A stretch of DNA of 64,000 bases from Streptomyces noursei (GCF_016917755.1 NZ_CP070326.1:5704001-5768000); one strand, 5' to 3'. Positions 1 to 10,702 are shown, numbered from the stretch's first letter. Program-made: numbers and translations. The notes: generated by a model not told the origin, from the sequence alone.

Positions 1-120
1 GACGAGCTGTCGAGGAAGTACACCGGCAAGTCGTACGCGGAGTTCAACCCGGCCTCGGCCGACGACGACCAGCGGGTCGTGGTCCGGATCACCCCGCGCA
101 AGGTGGTCGGCCGGATCTGA
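1..120 (+). CDS. C-terminal end of PNPOx-like (F420/FMN split-barrel) protein, partial
   Basis: The window opens inside a reading frame that runs for 39 codons to a TGA at 118-120. The visible tail has the pattern RVVVRITPRKVVGRI, a closing beta-strand in which an arginine/isoleucine strand precedes a P-x-K-V-x-G segment. This resembles the end of pyridoxamine 5'-phosphate-oxidase-like, F420- or FMN-binding split-barrel proteins. The start and all cofactor-binding residues lie outside the window, so the family call is tentative. The codon use is normal for the neighbourhood. It is followed by a 114-base gap before cysS. Confidence 0.45.
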   Translation, partial: DELSRKYTGKSYAEFNPASADDDQRVVVRITPRKVVGRI

Positions 121-234
121 GTCGCCCGGGACGGCCCGTCCGCAAGTCCGGGCGAATCGGACGGCTGTGACGCTTCGGTGTCCCCGTGTCCAAGAGGGCA
201 CGGGGCACTGCCACGTTCCGACTACCCTGGTCCC

Positions 235-1629
<1,395 letters not shown>

Positions 1630-1780
1630 GCCCGGCCCCGGGGGTGCCCCGGGGACCGGCCGTACCCCCGGCCACCAGCCGGATTCGCCCTTCCCGGTGG
1701 CCGCGGGCGACACTCAATCCATACGTACGTACCCACTCCACGTCGCGAGACGTCGAGAGCAGTGAAGAAACAGGTGACCC

Positions 1781-2734
1781 ATGGCCGGCAACAGCCAGCG
1801 CAGGAACCGCCGCACGTCGAACAAGAAGGGCGCTCAGGTCGGCAGTGGCGGTAAGCGGCGCCGGTCTCTTGAGGGCAAGGGGCCGACCCCGCCCGCGTCC
1901 GCGCGCAAGGGGCACGTCAAGAACCGCATCGCCAACGCCAAGAGCAAGCAGGCCGACAGCCGCCGGCCGGCGCCGCGGCGCGGCGGCGCCAAGGGCACCG
2001 CGGAGCTGGTCGTGGGCCGCAACCCGGTCGTCGAGGCGCTGCGCGAGGGCGTGCCCGCGACCACCCTGTACGTGCAGCAGTTCATCGACAACGACGAGCG
2101 GGTGCGCGAGGCCCTCCGGCTCGCCAACGAGCTCGGGCTGAACCTCCTGGAGGCGCCGCGCGCCGAGCTGGACCGGATGACGAACGGCCTCAACCACCAG
2201 GGCCTGGTCGCCCAGATCCCGCCGTACGAGTACGCGCACCCCGAGGACCTGTCCGCGGCCGCCTTCGACGACGGTGAGGACCCGCTGATCGTCGCGCTGG
2301 ACGGCGTGACCGACCCGCGCAACCTGGGCGCCGTCGTCCGCTCCGTCTCCGCCTTCGGCGGCCACGGCGTGGTCGTGCCCGAGCGCCGGGCGGCCGGGAT
2401 GACCGCGGGCGCCTGGAAGACCTCGGCGGGCACCGCGGCCCGTACGCCGGTGGCCCGGGCCACCAACCTGACCCGGGCCCTGGAGTCGTACCAGAAGGCC
2501 GGACTGACGGTGGTCGGCCTGGCCGCGGACGGCGATGTGGAGCTGCAGGACCTGGAGGTCCTGGACGGCCCGGTCGTCATCGTCGTCGGCAGCGAGGGCA
2601 AGGGCCTGTCGCGGCTCGTCGGCGAGACCTGCGACCTGCGCGTGCGGATCCCGATGCCGGGTGGCGCGGAGTCGCTGAACGCCGGTGTCGCCGCCGGTGT
2701 GGTCCTGTGGGAGGCGGCCCGCCGCCGCGGCTGA
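1781..2734 (+). CDS. rlmB: 23S rRNA (guanosine-2'-O-)-methyltransferase, SpoU/TrmH family
   Basis: A 317-residue SPOUT-class methyltransferase predicted to 2'-O-methylate a guanosine of 23S rRNA using S-adenosylmethionine. The first 75 or so residues are a lysine/arginine-rich, probably disordered extension (NSQRRNRRTSNKKG and following), typical of actinobacterial members. Next comes the SpoU substrate-binding domain (VVGRNPVVEAL) and then the trefoil-knot domain with its three motifs: the asparagine/arginine motif DPRNLGAVVRS, the VVGSEGKGLSR motif, and the C-terminal IPMPGGAESLNAGVA. The spacing from cysS (151 bases, containing a TACGTACGTA run) leaves room for its own promoter. The exact target base cannot be read from sequence. 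Confidence 0.93.
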   Translation: MAGNSQRRNRRTSNKKGAQVGSGGKRRRSLEGKGPTPPASARKGHVKNRIANAKSKQADSRRPAPRRGGAKGTAELVVGRNPVVEALREGVPATTLYVQQFIDNDERVREALRLANELGLNLLEAPRAELDRMTNGLNHQGLVAQIPPYEYAHPEDLSAAAFDDGEDPLIVALDGVTDPRNLGAVVRSVSAFGGHGVVVPERRAAGMTAGAWKTSAGTAARTPVARATNLTRALESYQKAGLTVVGLAADGDVELQDLEVLDGPVVIVVGSEGKGLSRLVGETCDLRVRIPMPGGAESLNAGVAAGVVLWEAARRRG

Positions 2735-2742
2735 GGCGGCCG

Positions 2743-2762
2743 CCGCCGGGTGCTTCCGGCGG
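2743..2762. terminator. Hairpin downstream of rlmB
   Basis: A 7-bp GC stem (CCGCCGG, 6-nt loop, CCGGCGG) begins 8 bases after the rlmB stop. It has no U-tract, as is common for Streptomyces terminators. Confidence 0.5.
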
Positions 2763-2911
2763 TGCCCCGGGTCGGGCGGGCCGCACCGCCGCCCGGTCCG
2801 GGGCACAGCATGACGCTCCGTACGTCTCTGCCGTATCACGTGATCTTTTGACGGGTCTCGGACAGATCGGGCCGGTCAAGGCAGTGTCTTAACCGCGGGT
2901 CACTCGGTTAG

Positions 2912-4492
2912 ATGAGCGTGGACACCAGAACACCCCGCACGCCTACGGGGGGACGCTCGTCGTCGAGCTTCGACGACGAGCCGGTCCTGAGCTCGGTCAA
3001 GGTGCCGTGCGATCCCGCGCAGGTCATCGTCAACCACGCCAGCTTCCGCGTGCAGCTCGCCGCTCCCGTGGTCGCCGGCCGCCTGGCAGAGACCACGCGC
3101 GTCCCCGCCCTCCGGGGATCGCCGCCCAGACGCCGCACGCCCGTGGTCTGGAGCGGTCGCACCGAACCGGGCGGTACCGCCGGCGCCACCACCCAGCTCC
3201 TGCACGCGGTGCGCGACGCCAGCGTCGGCCTGGACCGCGGACCGGCCGAGGACGTCGGCACGACCCAGGTCCTGCCCCGGGTCCGGCTCGGTGGCTCCCC
3301 CGCCTCCACCGTCGTCGGCCCGCGCGGTCCCGCCGACGGCGAGGACACCCTGCCGCGCGGCACCCGCGCCGTCGCCGCCCGGTTGCCCGGTCAGCGGTAC
3401 GACGACGAGGACGGCCGCGACGACGAGCGCTTCGAGATGCGCGACAGCTACGACACCGGGGTCCGGCGGCGCGGCGGCGACAGCGTCCGGCACGCCTACT
3501 ACCCCGGCCGCCGGATGAACCTCGGCGTGGTGCTGCTCCCGCTGCGGATCTTCCTCGGGCTGATCTCGGTCTACGCCGGCATGGGCAAGCTCTGTGACCC
3601 CGTCTACTTCGACGGCGGCCAGCGCGGCTCGATGGTCACCTGGCTGCTCTCCCTCCACCCCTGGGAACTGGCCGTGCCGCTGCGGGACTTCGCGGTCGCG
3701 CACCCGGTCGGCGCCGGGCTGACGGTGGCCTTCCTCCAGGTCGTGGTGGGCGTGCTGACCATCTGCGGGCTGTGGCAGCGGGTCGCCGCCTCGTTCGGTG
3801 CGCTGCTCTCCGCGGCGCTGCTGATGACCGTCAGCTGGCGCACCCTGCCCGCCTACGACGCCCCCGACATCATCTACCTCGCCGCCTGGAGCCCGCTGAT
3901 CATCGCCGGCGCCCCCGTCTACTCCATGGACGCCCGGCTGGCCGGTGAGGCATGGCGGCGGCTGGGCCCGCGCGTCGAGGTCGGTGCGCTGCGCCGCCGG
4001 GTGCTGCGCCGCGGCGCCGTGATGACCGCGGTGGTGGCCGGGCTGACCCTGCTCATCGGCTCCCTGCTGGGCGGCGCCGTACGGACCGCGCGGGTGCCGA
4101 CCGTGCCGCGGCCCGGCGAGCCCGCCATCAACAACCTCCCCGGCTCGCCCCTGCCCCGCCCCGGCCACCACGCCGCCCGCCCCGGCCACCGCATCCCCGG
4201 CCACCCCGGCGCGCCCTCCACGAGCGCCTCCCACAAGGCCCACAAGCCGGGCACGCCGTCGGCCTCGGCCCCCGGCAGCCCGTCGGCGGGCGGCCACACG
4301 GGCAGCTCGGCCCGCCGGCCCGGCGCGACCAGCAGCGCCCCGCAGCTGTCCGGCCCGAGTCGCACCCCCGGCCGCACCCAGTCGCCGGCCGGCTCTGGCG
4401 GCACCGGCGGCGGCACGAGCGGCGGCTCCAGCAGCGGCGCCCCCGGAGGCGACTCCGGCCGCGGCAGCACCCTCGGCGGCCTGCTGGGCTGA
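2912..4492 (+). CDS. DoxX-family membrane protein with long disordered tails
   Basis: A 526-residue protein in three parts. Residues 1-200 are polar and low-complexity, with no recognisable domain. Residues about 200-395 hold a DoxX-like four-helix membrane domain: a helix with ILPLRIFLGLISVYAGMGKL-type spacing, a second around the LTVAFLQVVVGVLTICGLW segment, a third around LLSAALLMTVSW, then YLAAWSPLIIAGAPVYS-like sequence. The last 130 residues are Pro/Ser/Gly-rich. DoxX/TQO-small-subunit proteins are linked to quinol oxidation or oxidative-stress complexes, but biochemical roles vary, so I assign no reaction. ATG at 2912 is the first start in frame. It is convergent with the nucleotidyltransferase gene; the two are separated by a long hairpin. 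Confidence 0.8.
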   Translation: MSVDTRTPRTPTGGRSSSSFDDEPVLSSVKVPCDPAQVIVNHASFRVQLAAPVVAGRLAETTRVPALRGSPPRRRTPVVWSGRTEPGGTAGATTQLLHAVRDASVGLDRGPAEDVGTTQVLPRVRLGGSPASTVVGPRGPADGEDTLPRGTRAVAARLPGQRYDDEDGRDDERFEMRDSYDTGVRRRGGDSVRHAYYPGRRMNLGVVLLPLRIFLGLISVYAGMGKLCDPVYFDGGQRGSMVTWLLSLHPWELAVPLRDFAVAHPVGAGLTVAFLQVVVGVLTICGLWQRVAASFGALLSAALLMTVSWRTLPAYDAPDIIYLAAWSPLIIAGAPVYSMDARLAGEAWRRLGPRVEVGALRRRVLRRGAVMTAVVAGLTLLIGSLLGGAVRTARVPTVPRPGEPAINNLPGSPLPRPGHHAARPGHRIPGHPGAPSTSASHKAHKPGTPSASAPGSPSAGGHTGSSARRPGATSSAPQLSGPSRTPGRTQSPAGSGGTGGGTSGGSSSGAPGGDSGRGSTLGGLLG

Positions 4493-4528
4493 CCCACCCG
4501 GGCCCACGCCGCCCCGTTCCTCCACACC

Positions 4529-4612
4529 GCCCGCACCACTGGTCCCCGATCGCTCCGCCCCCCTTCACGGCCTCAGGCCGGGGGCGAGCGGTCGGGGACC
4601 AGCGGTGCGGGC
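4529..4612. terminator. Long bidirectional hairpin between convergent genes
   Basis: The left arm starting GCCCGCACC at 4529 and the right arm ending GGTGCGGGC at 4612 pair over roughly 35-40 bases with a handful of mismatches. The position between the DoxX gene (+) and the nucleotidyltransferase gene (-) fits a shared terminator. Confidence 0.7.
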
Positions 4613-4634
4613 CGCTTCTCGTTGCGGGGGGGCG

Positions 4635-4667
4635 GAGGGGTGGGGAGGGGTGGGGAGGGGTGGGGAG
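4635..4667. repeat. Three-copy G-rich tandem repeat (AGGGGTGGGG unit)
   Basis: Three uninterrupted 10-bp copies of AGGGGTGGGG follow the long hairpin. Repeated runs of four Gs on one strand could form a G-quadruplex. The repeat is non-coding and ends about 20 bases before the stop codon of the nucleotidyltransferase gene. Confidence 0.75.
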
Positions 4668-4685
4668 CGCGTCGTCGACGACGGC

Positions 4686-5414
4686 TCAACGGCCGTGTGC
4701 GGCCATTTCCTCGGCGGCCTCGGTGAGGTCCTTGGCGGTGTCGATGGCGCGCCAGTAGGAGCCCTGGGGGAGCGGATAGCCGGCCAGCCGGCGTTCCCGG
4801 GCGAGGCGCGGGAAGGTGGTGCGCTCGTGGTCGCCTCGGGCGGGCAGCAGCTCGGCGAAGGTCGCGGCGAAGACGTAGACGCCCGCGTTGATCAGATACG
4901 GGGAGGGCGGGGCCTCGATGAAATCCAGGACGTGCCCGAAGGCGTCGGTTTCGACGGCGCCCCAGGGGATGCGCGGGCGGGCGAGCGCCAGAGTGGCCGC
5001 GGCGTCGCGCTCGTCGTGGAAGGCGGCCATCTCGCGGAGCGGGAAACGGGTCCAGATGTCGCCGTTGGTGGCGTACCAGGGCTCGTCCGGGCGGGGCAGG
5101 GAGCCGGCGGCGTACTTCAGGCCGCCGCCGCGCCCCAGCGGCTCGGTCTCGACAACGGTCGTGACGCGCAAGGGGAGTTGGGCCTGGTCCAGCCAGTCCT
5201 GGAGGACCTCGGCGAGGTGCCCGCAGGAGATGACGACGTCGGTGACGCCCTCTTCGGCGAGCCAGTTCAGCTGATGGCCGATGATCGGGGTTCCGGTACC
5301 GGGAATCTCGACCATCGGCTTGGGGCGGTCGTCGGTATACGGGCGAAGACGGGAGCCCTGGCCGCCGGCCAGGACCACGGCCTGCGTGGGGTGGGAATGC
5401 GGGGCACCTGTCAT
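4686..5414 (-). CDS. Sugar-nucleotide / NTP transferase (mannose-1-phosphate guanylyltransferase-like)
   Basis: A 242-residue single-domain nucleotidyltransferase. The nucleotide-binding signature VVLAGGQGSRLRPYT is at residues 13-27, followed by RPKPMVEIPG with the family's conserved lysine, and later a NGDIW motif in which the Asp would bind metal. It lacks the left-handed beta-helix domain of longer GDP-mannose pyrophosphorylases. It would transfer NMP from an NTP to a sugar-1-phosphate; the sugar and base cannot be decided. ATG at 5414 has an AGGGTG about six bases upstream; a GTG nine bases earlier is a rival start. It is transcribed toward the DoxX gene. Confidence 0.85.
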   Translation of the reverse strand: MTGAPHSHPTQAVVLAGGQGSRLRPYTDDRPKPMVEIPGTGTPIIGHQLNWLAEEGVTDVVISCGHLAEVLQDWLDQAQLPLRVTTVVETEPLGRGGGLKYAAGSLPRPDEPWYATNGDIWTRFPLREMAAFHDERDAAATLALARPRIPWGAVETDAFGHVLDFIEAPPSPYLINAGVYVFAATFAELLPARGDHERTTFPRLARERRLAGYPLPQGSYWRAIDTAKDLTEAAEEMAAHGR

Positions 5415-5444
5415 GTTTCGCACCCTATGCGGTGCGAGCGACGA

Positions 5445-5861
5445 TCACTGGGCGGCGGCCACACCGGAGGCGAAGGAGGTGTCACAGACCGGCCGGGAGA
5501 ACGCCTGGGCGCGGTGCGCGGCACCGTACTTGGCGACCGCGGCACGGCCGAGGGCACGGGCGATGGAGGCGCAGTGCTTGGCCAGCGAGGGCCGGGCGTT
5601 GGTGGCCTCCTGGAGGTGCGTCAGGGCGACGCCGGGGTCCTTCTCCTGGAGTTCGACGAGGAGACGGTCCCGGAGCACGTCCTGGGCGGCGCGGGGGCCG
5701 GCCTTGGTGGAGACCTTGCCGGAGGACGCGGCGAGCACCTGCGACTCGGTGGTCTTCGATGCCCACGGGACGCGGGTGACCGCGAGGGTCCCGGAGAGCA
5801 CGAGGACGACGGGCAGGACGAGGGCGAGAGTTCGGCCGATACGGCGGGCTGCGGAGTTCAC
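5445..5861 (-). CDS. Small secreted or membrane-anchored protein, unknown function
   Basis: A 138-residue protein starting at a GTG (5861). An arginine-containing N-terminus is followed by one hydrophobic helix (about residues 10-30) and then a soluble, alanine-rich helical region. Two cysteines (in KHCAS and RPVCDTS) could form a disulfide outside the cell. I recognise no catalytic motif. It lies 30 bases upstream of the nucleotidyltransferase gene in the same direction, so the two could be co-transcribed. It looks like a conserved streptomycete hypothetical. Confidence 0.7.
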   Translation of the reverse strand: MNSAARRIGRTLALVLPVVLVLSGTLAVTRVPWASKTTESQVLAASSGKVSTKAGPRAAQDVLRDRLLVELQEKDPGVALTHLQEATNARPSLAKHCASIARALGRAAVAKYGAAHRAQAFSRPVCDTSFASGVAAAQ

Positions 5862-6061
5862 GGTCGTGATGGTAGCGAGGGGTGATGATTTGGCGACATT
5901 TGGTCACCTTATCGGGGGACGGAATGGCTCGTCGGTGCGGTTGTTGGGTTGACGGATTGATGCGAAAAGCCGCTTCCGGGCGGGCTTCCCGGGGTGCGGC
6001 GAGGGCGCCCGTCGCCCCCTTCCCGGGCTTGGGAGCGCTGGCCTTCCGCGGCCCGGACGCG

Positions 6062-6109
6062 CCGCGGCGGCGGTGCGGGGACGCGCAGTACCCCACACCG
6101 CCGCCGCGG
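6062..6109. terminator. Terminator hairpin downstream of msiK
   Basis: A 19-bp stem with a single mismatch (left arm 6062-6080, right arm 6091-6109, 10-nt loop) lies in the 337-base gap 5862-6198. It would end transcription of msiK, which reads leftward into it. I see nothing else in that gap. Confidence 0.75.
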
Positions 6110-6198
6110 TAAACCGGATGGGGCGGGGGCGGGCGGATCAGGCCGGAGCGGGACGGAGAGACGCCCCGCCGGCCCGGCTCCGCCCGCCGCCCGGCCGG

Positions 6199-7320
<1,122 letters not shown>

Positions 7321-7423
7321 GGTGTGTCCCTTCACCGGCAGGAACGTGCCGGACGATCCGAGTAAAGGAGAGCGCGCCCCCGGGAGGAGTGCGCGTGGCC
7401 CACCCCCGGGGCCCACCACACGA

Positions 7424-7439
7424 AGTGGTGTAGTCCACA
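7424..7439. promoter_or_regulatory. DasR-responsive element (dre)-like site upstream of msiK
   Basis: The 16-mer AGTGGTGTAGTCCACA matches the DasR consensus A(C/G)TGGTCTAGACCA(C/G)T at 13 of 16 positions and has the right dyad. It also overlaps a CACCAC/GTGGTG hairpin (7414-7430). DasR is the GntR-family GlcNAc regulator of streptomycetes. The site assignment is by eye. Confidence 0.6.
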
Positions 7440-7706
7440 GCGGCAAGCCGCTGGTGACGCTACCTGCGCCGGGGCCGGGTGTCAGTAGGTCCGCGGTCAC
7501 GAAATGCGGTCGGTCGGCGGGGTGCGGGACGAGGGGCCGGGGCGTGGCGGCGCGGTCGTCCGGCGGGACCGGCTCGTGGCGGCGCGACGCCCGGGCGGGC
7601 CCGAGCGAGGTGGGCGGCGCGAGCGGTGTCCGGGTGATGCCTGAACAAGGCGACCCCGAATAAGGCAACCGGCACCGGGTGCGCCTAGGTACACTTCTTC
7701 CGGTAC

Positions 7707-7780
7707 GCCTCCTTAGCTCAGCTGGTCAGAGCGCCGCTCTTGTAAAGCGAAGGTCGTCGGTTCGAATCCGACAGGGGGCT
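7707..7780 (+). tRNA. tRNA-Thr (anticodon UGU)
   Basis: A 74-nt cloverleaf. The acceptor arms GCCTCCT (7707-7713) and AGGGGGC (7773-7779) pair with one G-U, and U7780 is the discriminator. The D-arm is AGCTCAGCTGGTCAGAGC, the anticodon loop CTTGTAA carries TGT, and the T-arm contains GGTTCGAATCC. The 3' CCA is not encoded, as is usual in Streptomyces. No duplicated 3' end (attachment site) was found in the window. Confidence 0.96.
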
Positions 7781-7787
7781 CTGGGAG

Positions 7788-7821
7788 GCCCAGGTCACAG
7801 CGATGCTGACCTGGGCTTTTT
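7788..7821 (+). terminator. Intrinsic terminator of tRNA-Thr
   Basis: A 10-bp perfect stem (GCCCAGGTCA / TGACCTGGGC, 9-nt loop) is followed by a T5 tract, eight bases beyond the tRNA. Confidence 0.9.
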
Positions 7822-7848
7822 CTTGTCTGGTGGTGGGCGTCCCGGGGT

Positions 7849-8109
7849 GTGGGAAGTCGGTTCGGGCGGGCGCCAGTTGGGGTGAGGGGGTGGGCGGAAG
7901 CGGACCTGGGGCCCTTGGAAGTCGTGGTTCTCTCCGTGGTGGGGCTCCTGCTGTACTTCCTGCCCGCCTTCGTGGCGTTCCGGCGGGACAGTGAGAGCCG
8001 GCGGTTGGTGCTGCTCGTCAACGTGCTGTTCGGGGCGACGCTGGTCGGCTGGGGTGTGGCGTTGTTCCTGGCGACGCGGAGGCCGGGGCCGCGAGAGCGG
8101 ACGGCATGA
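7849..8109 (+). CDS. Small membrane protein of the superinfection-immunity (Imm) type
   Basis: A protein of up to 86 residues with two hydrophobic segments: VVVLSVVGLLLYFLPAFVAF, then LLVNVLFGATLVGWGVALFL. The YFLPAFVA element and the LxxNxLxGxTxxGWxxAL pattern are typical of the superinfection-immunity membrane family first known from phage T4 Imm. The true start is uncertain. GTG at 7849 is the longest option; GTG 7882, TTG 7915 and GTG 7924 are alternatives, and a start near 7915 would put the first helix at the N-terminus as in the family. It sits just beyond the tRNA terminator. Chromosomal copies are common in actinobacteria, so a phage-defence role is not implied by sequence alone. Confidence 0.65.
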   Translation: MGSRFGRAPVGVRGWAEADLGPLEVVVLSVVGLLLYFLPAFVAFRRDSESRRLVLLVNVLFGATLVGWGVALFLATRRPGPRERTA

Positions 8110-8230
8110 CCTCCCGGCCCGGACGGAGGCGTTGGCCCGGTCTGAGGTGTTGGCCCGGTCCGGCCTGGTGACCTGTCGACCTTGTCGAGATCGCCGGGGG
8201 CGGCGGGCGGGGCGGCGTAGATTTCGCGGC

Positions 8231-9346
8231 ATGGTGACTTCGATGACGCGGGACGCGTACGAGCAGCGGATGGCGCGGGCCGGGCAGGCCGCGGCGGCGG
8301 CCGGGCTGGCCGGGGTGATCGTGACGCCGGGGCCGGACCTGGTGTGGCTGTGCGGGTACCAGCCGACGGCCGTGACCGAGCGGCTGACGGCGTTGGTGAT
8401 CGAGCCGGGGCGGGCCGGGCGGCTGCTGGTGCCCGTACTGGAGCGGCCGGACGCGGAGCGCGCCGCGGGGGCCGGGGCGCTGGAGGTGGCGGGGTGGTCC
8501 GACGGGGCGGACCCCTACGCCGAGCTGGCCAAGTGGCTGGCGCCGCAGGGGCGTTACGGGGTGTCGGACGGGATGTGGGCGCTGCATCTGCTCGGACTGC
8601 AGCGCACGGTCCCCGGCGGCGGTTACGCGGCGCTGACGGAGGCGCTGCCGATGCTGCGGGCCGTGAAGGACGCGTACGAGGTGGAGCGGCTGGCGGCGGC
8701 GGGGGCGGCCGCGGACGCGACGTACCAGGACATCCTGGGGGTGCGGTTCGCCGGGCGGCGGGAGTGCGACGTGGCGGCGGATCTGGCGCGGCTGCTGACC
8801 GAGCACGGGCACAGCCAGGTGGACTTCACGGTCGTCGGGTCGGGGCCCAACGGGGCCAATCCGCACCATGAGGCGGGGGAGCGGGTCATCGAGGACGGCG
8901 ACATGGTCGTGCTCGACTTCGGCGGGTTGAAGGACGGCTACGGGTCGGACACCACGCGGACCGTGCACGTCGGGGAGCCGAGCGCCGAGGAGCGGACGGT
9001 GCACGAGATCGTGCGGGAGGCCCAGCAGGCGGCGTTCGAGGCGGTGCGGCCCGGCGTCGCGTGTCAGGAGATCGACCGGGTCGCCCGGCGGGTGATCAAG
9101 GCGGCGGGCTACGGCGAGTACTTCATCCATCGGACCGGGCACGGCATCGGGGTCACCACCCATGAGCCGCCGTACATGGTGGAGGGCGAGCATCTGCCGC
9201 TGGTACCGGGGATGTGCTTCTCCATCGAGCCCGGGATCTATCTGCCGGGCCGGTTCGGGGTGCGGATCGAGGACATCGTGGCGTGTACGGAGACCGGCGG
9301 GCGGCGGCTGAATGTGACGGGGAGGGAGTTGGCGGTGGTGCGGTAG
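8231..9346 (+). CDS. M24-family metallopeptidase (Xaa-Pro aminopeptidase/prolidase-like)
   Basis: A 371-residue pita-bread peptidase expected to remove the residue preceding a proline from short peptides. The N-terminal creatinase-like domain (about 1-135) precedes the catalytic domain, where all five metal ligands are visible: Asp229 (VLDFGG), Asp240 (GSDTTR), His304 (HRTGHGIG), Glu333 (SIEPGIY) and Glu347 (RIEDIV). No signal peptide is present, so it is cytoplasmic. A TAGATT -10-like hexamer lies about eight bases before ATG 8231 and no Shine-Dalgarno sequence is seen, which suggests a leaderless transcript. It is convergent with the quinone-reductase gene. Confidence 0.92.
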   Translation: MVTSMTRDAYEQRMARAGQAAAAAGLAGVIVTPGPDLVWLCGYQPTAVTERLTALVIEPGRAGRLLVPVLERPDAERAAGAGALEVAGWSDGADPYAELAKWLAPQGRYGVSDGMWALHLLGLQRTVPGGGYAALTEALPMLRAVKDAYEVERLAAAGAAADATYQDILGVRFAGRRECDVAADLARLLTEHGHSQVDFTVVGSGPNGANPHHEAGERVIEDGDMVVLDFGGLKDGYGSDTTRTVHVGEPSAEERTVHEIVREAQQAAFEAVRPGVACQEIDRVARRVIKAAGYGEYFIHRTGHGIGVTTHEPPYMVEGEHLPLVPGMCFSIEPGIYLPGRFGVRIEDIVACTETGGRRLNVTGRELAVVR

Positions 9347-9438
9347 GCCGCCGCGCGGGGCGGGGCGGGGTGGGGCCCGCGCTGGTGGCGGGCCGTGGCA
9401 CCTCGACGGGCCGGGCCGGGCCGGGGCGCGGGCCGGCC

Positions 9439-10437
9439 TTACGGCACCAGGACGACCTTGCCCATCGTGCCGCGGGACTCCAGGGCGCGGTGCGCGGCCG
9501 CGGCCTCGGCGAGGGGGAAGCGGTGGACGGTGGGGACGAGTCGGCCGGCTGCGGCTTCGGCCAGGGCGGCGGTCTCCAGGGTGCGGATCGGGTTGATGCC
9601 GCCGGCCCGGGCCAGCATCGGGGGGCCGAGGACGGTTTCGGAGGTGATGCCGCGTTCGGCGAGTTCGGCGTCCGTGAAGTGCGGCGGGCCGCCGGAGGAC
9701 CATCCGAAGACCAGGTGGCGACCGCCGCGGGCGAGGAGGTCCACGGCGGCGCGGCCTTCGGCGCCGCCCACCGAGTCGAAGACGAGGGTGGCCCCGGTGG
9801 CGCCGCGCTCGTCGAGGAAGCGGCGGGTGAGGGTCGGCCAGTCGGCCTCGGTGTAATCGAGGGCGAGGTCGGCGCCCAGCTCGCGGACGTGGGCCACCTT
9901 GGCGGGTCCGCCGGCCAGGCCGATGACGGTCGCGCCGACGTTCCTGGCGTACTGGACGAGCAGCGAGCCGATGCCGCCGGCGGCCGCCGGGACGATCGCG
10001 AGGTCGTCGGGGGCGAGGTCGGCGAAGAGCAGGATGCCCATGGTGGTGCGGCCGGTGCCGATCATGGCGACGGCCTGGGACGGATCCAGCCCCTCGGGGA
10101 TGGCGTGCAGCCGGTCGGTGCTGGTCACGGCCAGTTCGGCGTAGCCGCCCGGGACCATGCCGAGGTGCGCGACGACGGGTCGGCCGAGCCAGCCGGGATC
10201 GGTGCCCTCGCCGATGGCGTCGACGGTGCCGGCCACCTCCCGGCCGGGCACGGTCGGCAGGTCGGGCAGCGGCGCGGGGCCGCCTTCCAGGCCCTGGCGG
10301 AGGGCGGTGTCCAGGAGATGGACGCCCGCCGCGGCCACCGCGATACGGACCTCGCCCGGACCCGGGGCGGGGTCGTCGAGGGTCTCGTGGACGAGGTTTT
10401 CCGCGGGGCCGAAGGTGTGCAGCCGTATTGCGCGCAT
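9439..10437 (-). CDS. Zinc-type alcohol dehydrogenase-like NADPH:quinone oxidoreductase
   Basis: A 332-residue medium-chain reductase. The N-terminal GroES-like domain includes VPGREVAGTVDAIG, and the Rossmann domain has the NADPH loop AAAGGIGSLLVQYARN. Cysteine ligands for structural and catalytic zinc are absent, as in quinone-reductase-type members. It probably reduces quinones or redox-active dyes in the cytoplasm. A near-perfect SoxR box lies 98 bases upstream of ATG 10437. In S. coelicolor one SoxR target in this neighbourhood (SCO4266, from memory) is an oxidoreductase of this kind, which supports the inference that redox-cycling compounds induce this gene. It is transcribed on its own, after a 265-base gap. 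Confidence 0.9.
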   Translation of the reverse strand: MRAIRLHTFGPAENLVHETLDDPAPGPGEVRIAVAAAGVHLLDTALRQGLEGGPAPLPDLPTVPGREVAGTVDAIGEGTDPGWLGRPVVAHLGMVPGGYAELAVTSTDRLHAIPEGLDPSQAVAMIGTGRTTMGILLFADLAPDDLAIVPAAAGGIGSLLVQYARNVGATVIGLAGGPAKVAHVRELGADLALDYTEADWPTLTRRFLDERGATGATLVFDSVGGAEGRAAVDLLARGGRHLVFGWSSGGPPHFTDAELAERGITSETVLGPPMLARAGGINPIRTLETAALAEAAAGRLVPTVHRFPLAEAAAAHRALESRGTMGKVVLVP

Positions 10438-10535
10438 GGCGGGGTCGTTTCCTTGGGAGGAGGGCGGCGGAGTGGGCGCCGGTGAGGGACGACCGCCCCG
10501 CCGCGGGGGGATGGTCGACTGCCGCCACTCTGGTA

Positions 10536-10553
10536 CCTCAAGCTGAGTTGAGG
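10536..10553. promoter_or_regulatory. SoxR box in the quinone-reductase promoter
   Basis: The 18-mer CCTCAAGCTGAGTTGAGG matches the SoxR-box pattern CCTCAAG-N4-CTTGAGG except for one base of the right arm, and outer A/T bases extend the dyad to 10535-10554. On the minus strand a TTGACC -35 abuts it and CAGAGT lies 19 bases downstream of that hexamer, matching the stretched spacer of MerR/SoxR promoters. Confidence 0.85.
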
Positions 10554-10702
10554 TCAACACCTGGGTGCAAGCGGTGGAGTTGGGGCGAGAGGCGACTCCT
10601 GGGGTCCGCGGGTGTTGTGGGTGTCGTGGGTGCTGTCGCGCCGTGGGTGTTGTCGTGCGTGGGTGGGATGGCGCCGTGGGTTTCCTGGAGGCGGTGGGGG
10701 GA

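Noticed and set aside
7707..8110. tRNA-Thr as an occupied phage attachment site
   Set aside because: No second copy of the tRNA 3' end, integrase or other mobile gene occurs within the window.
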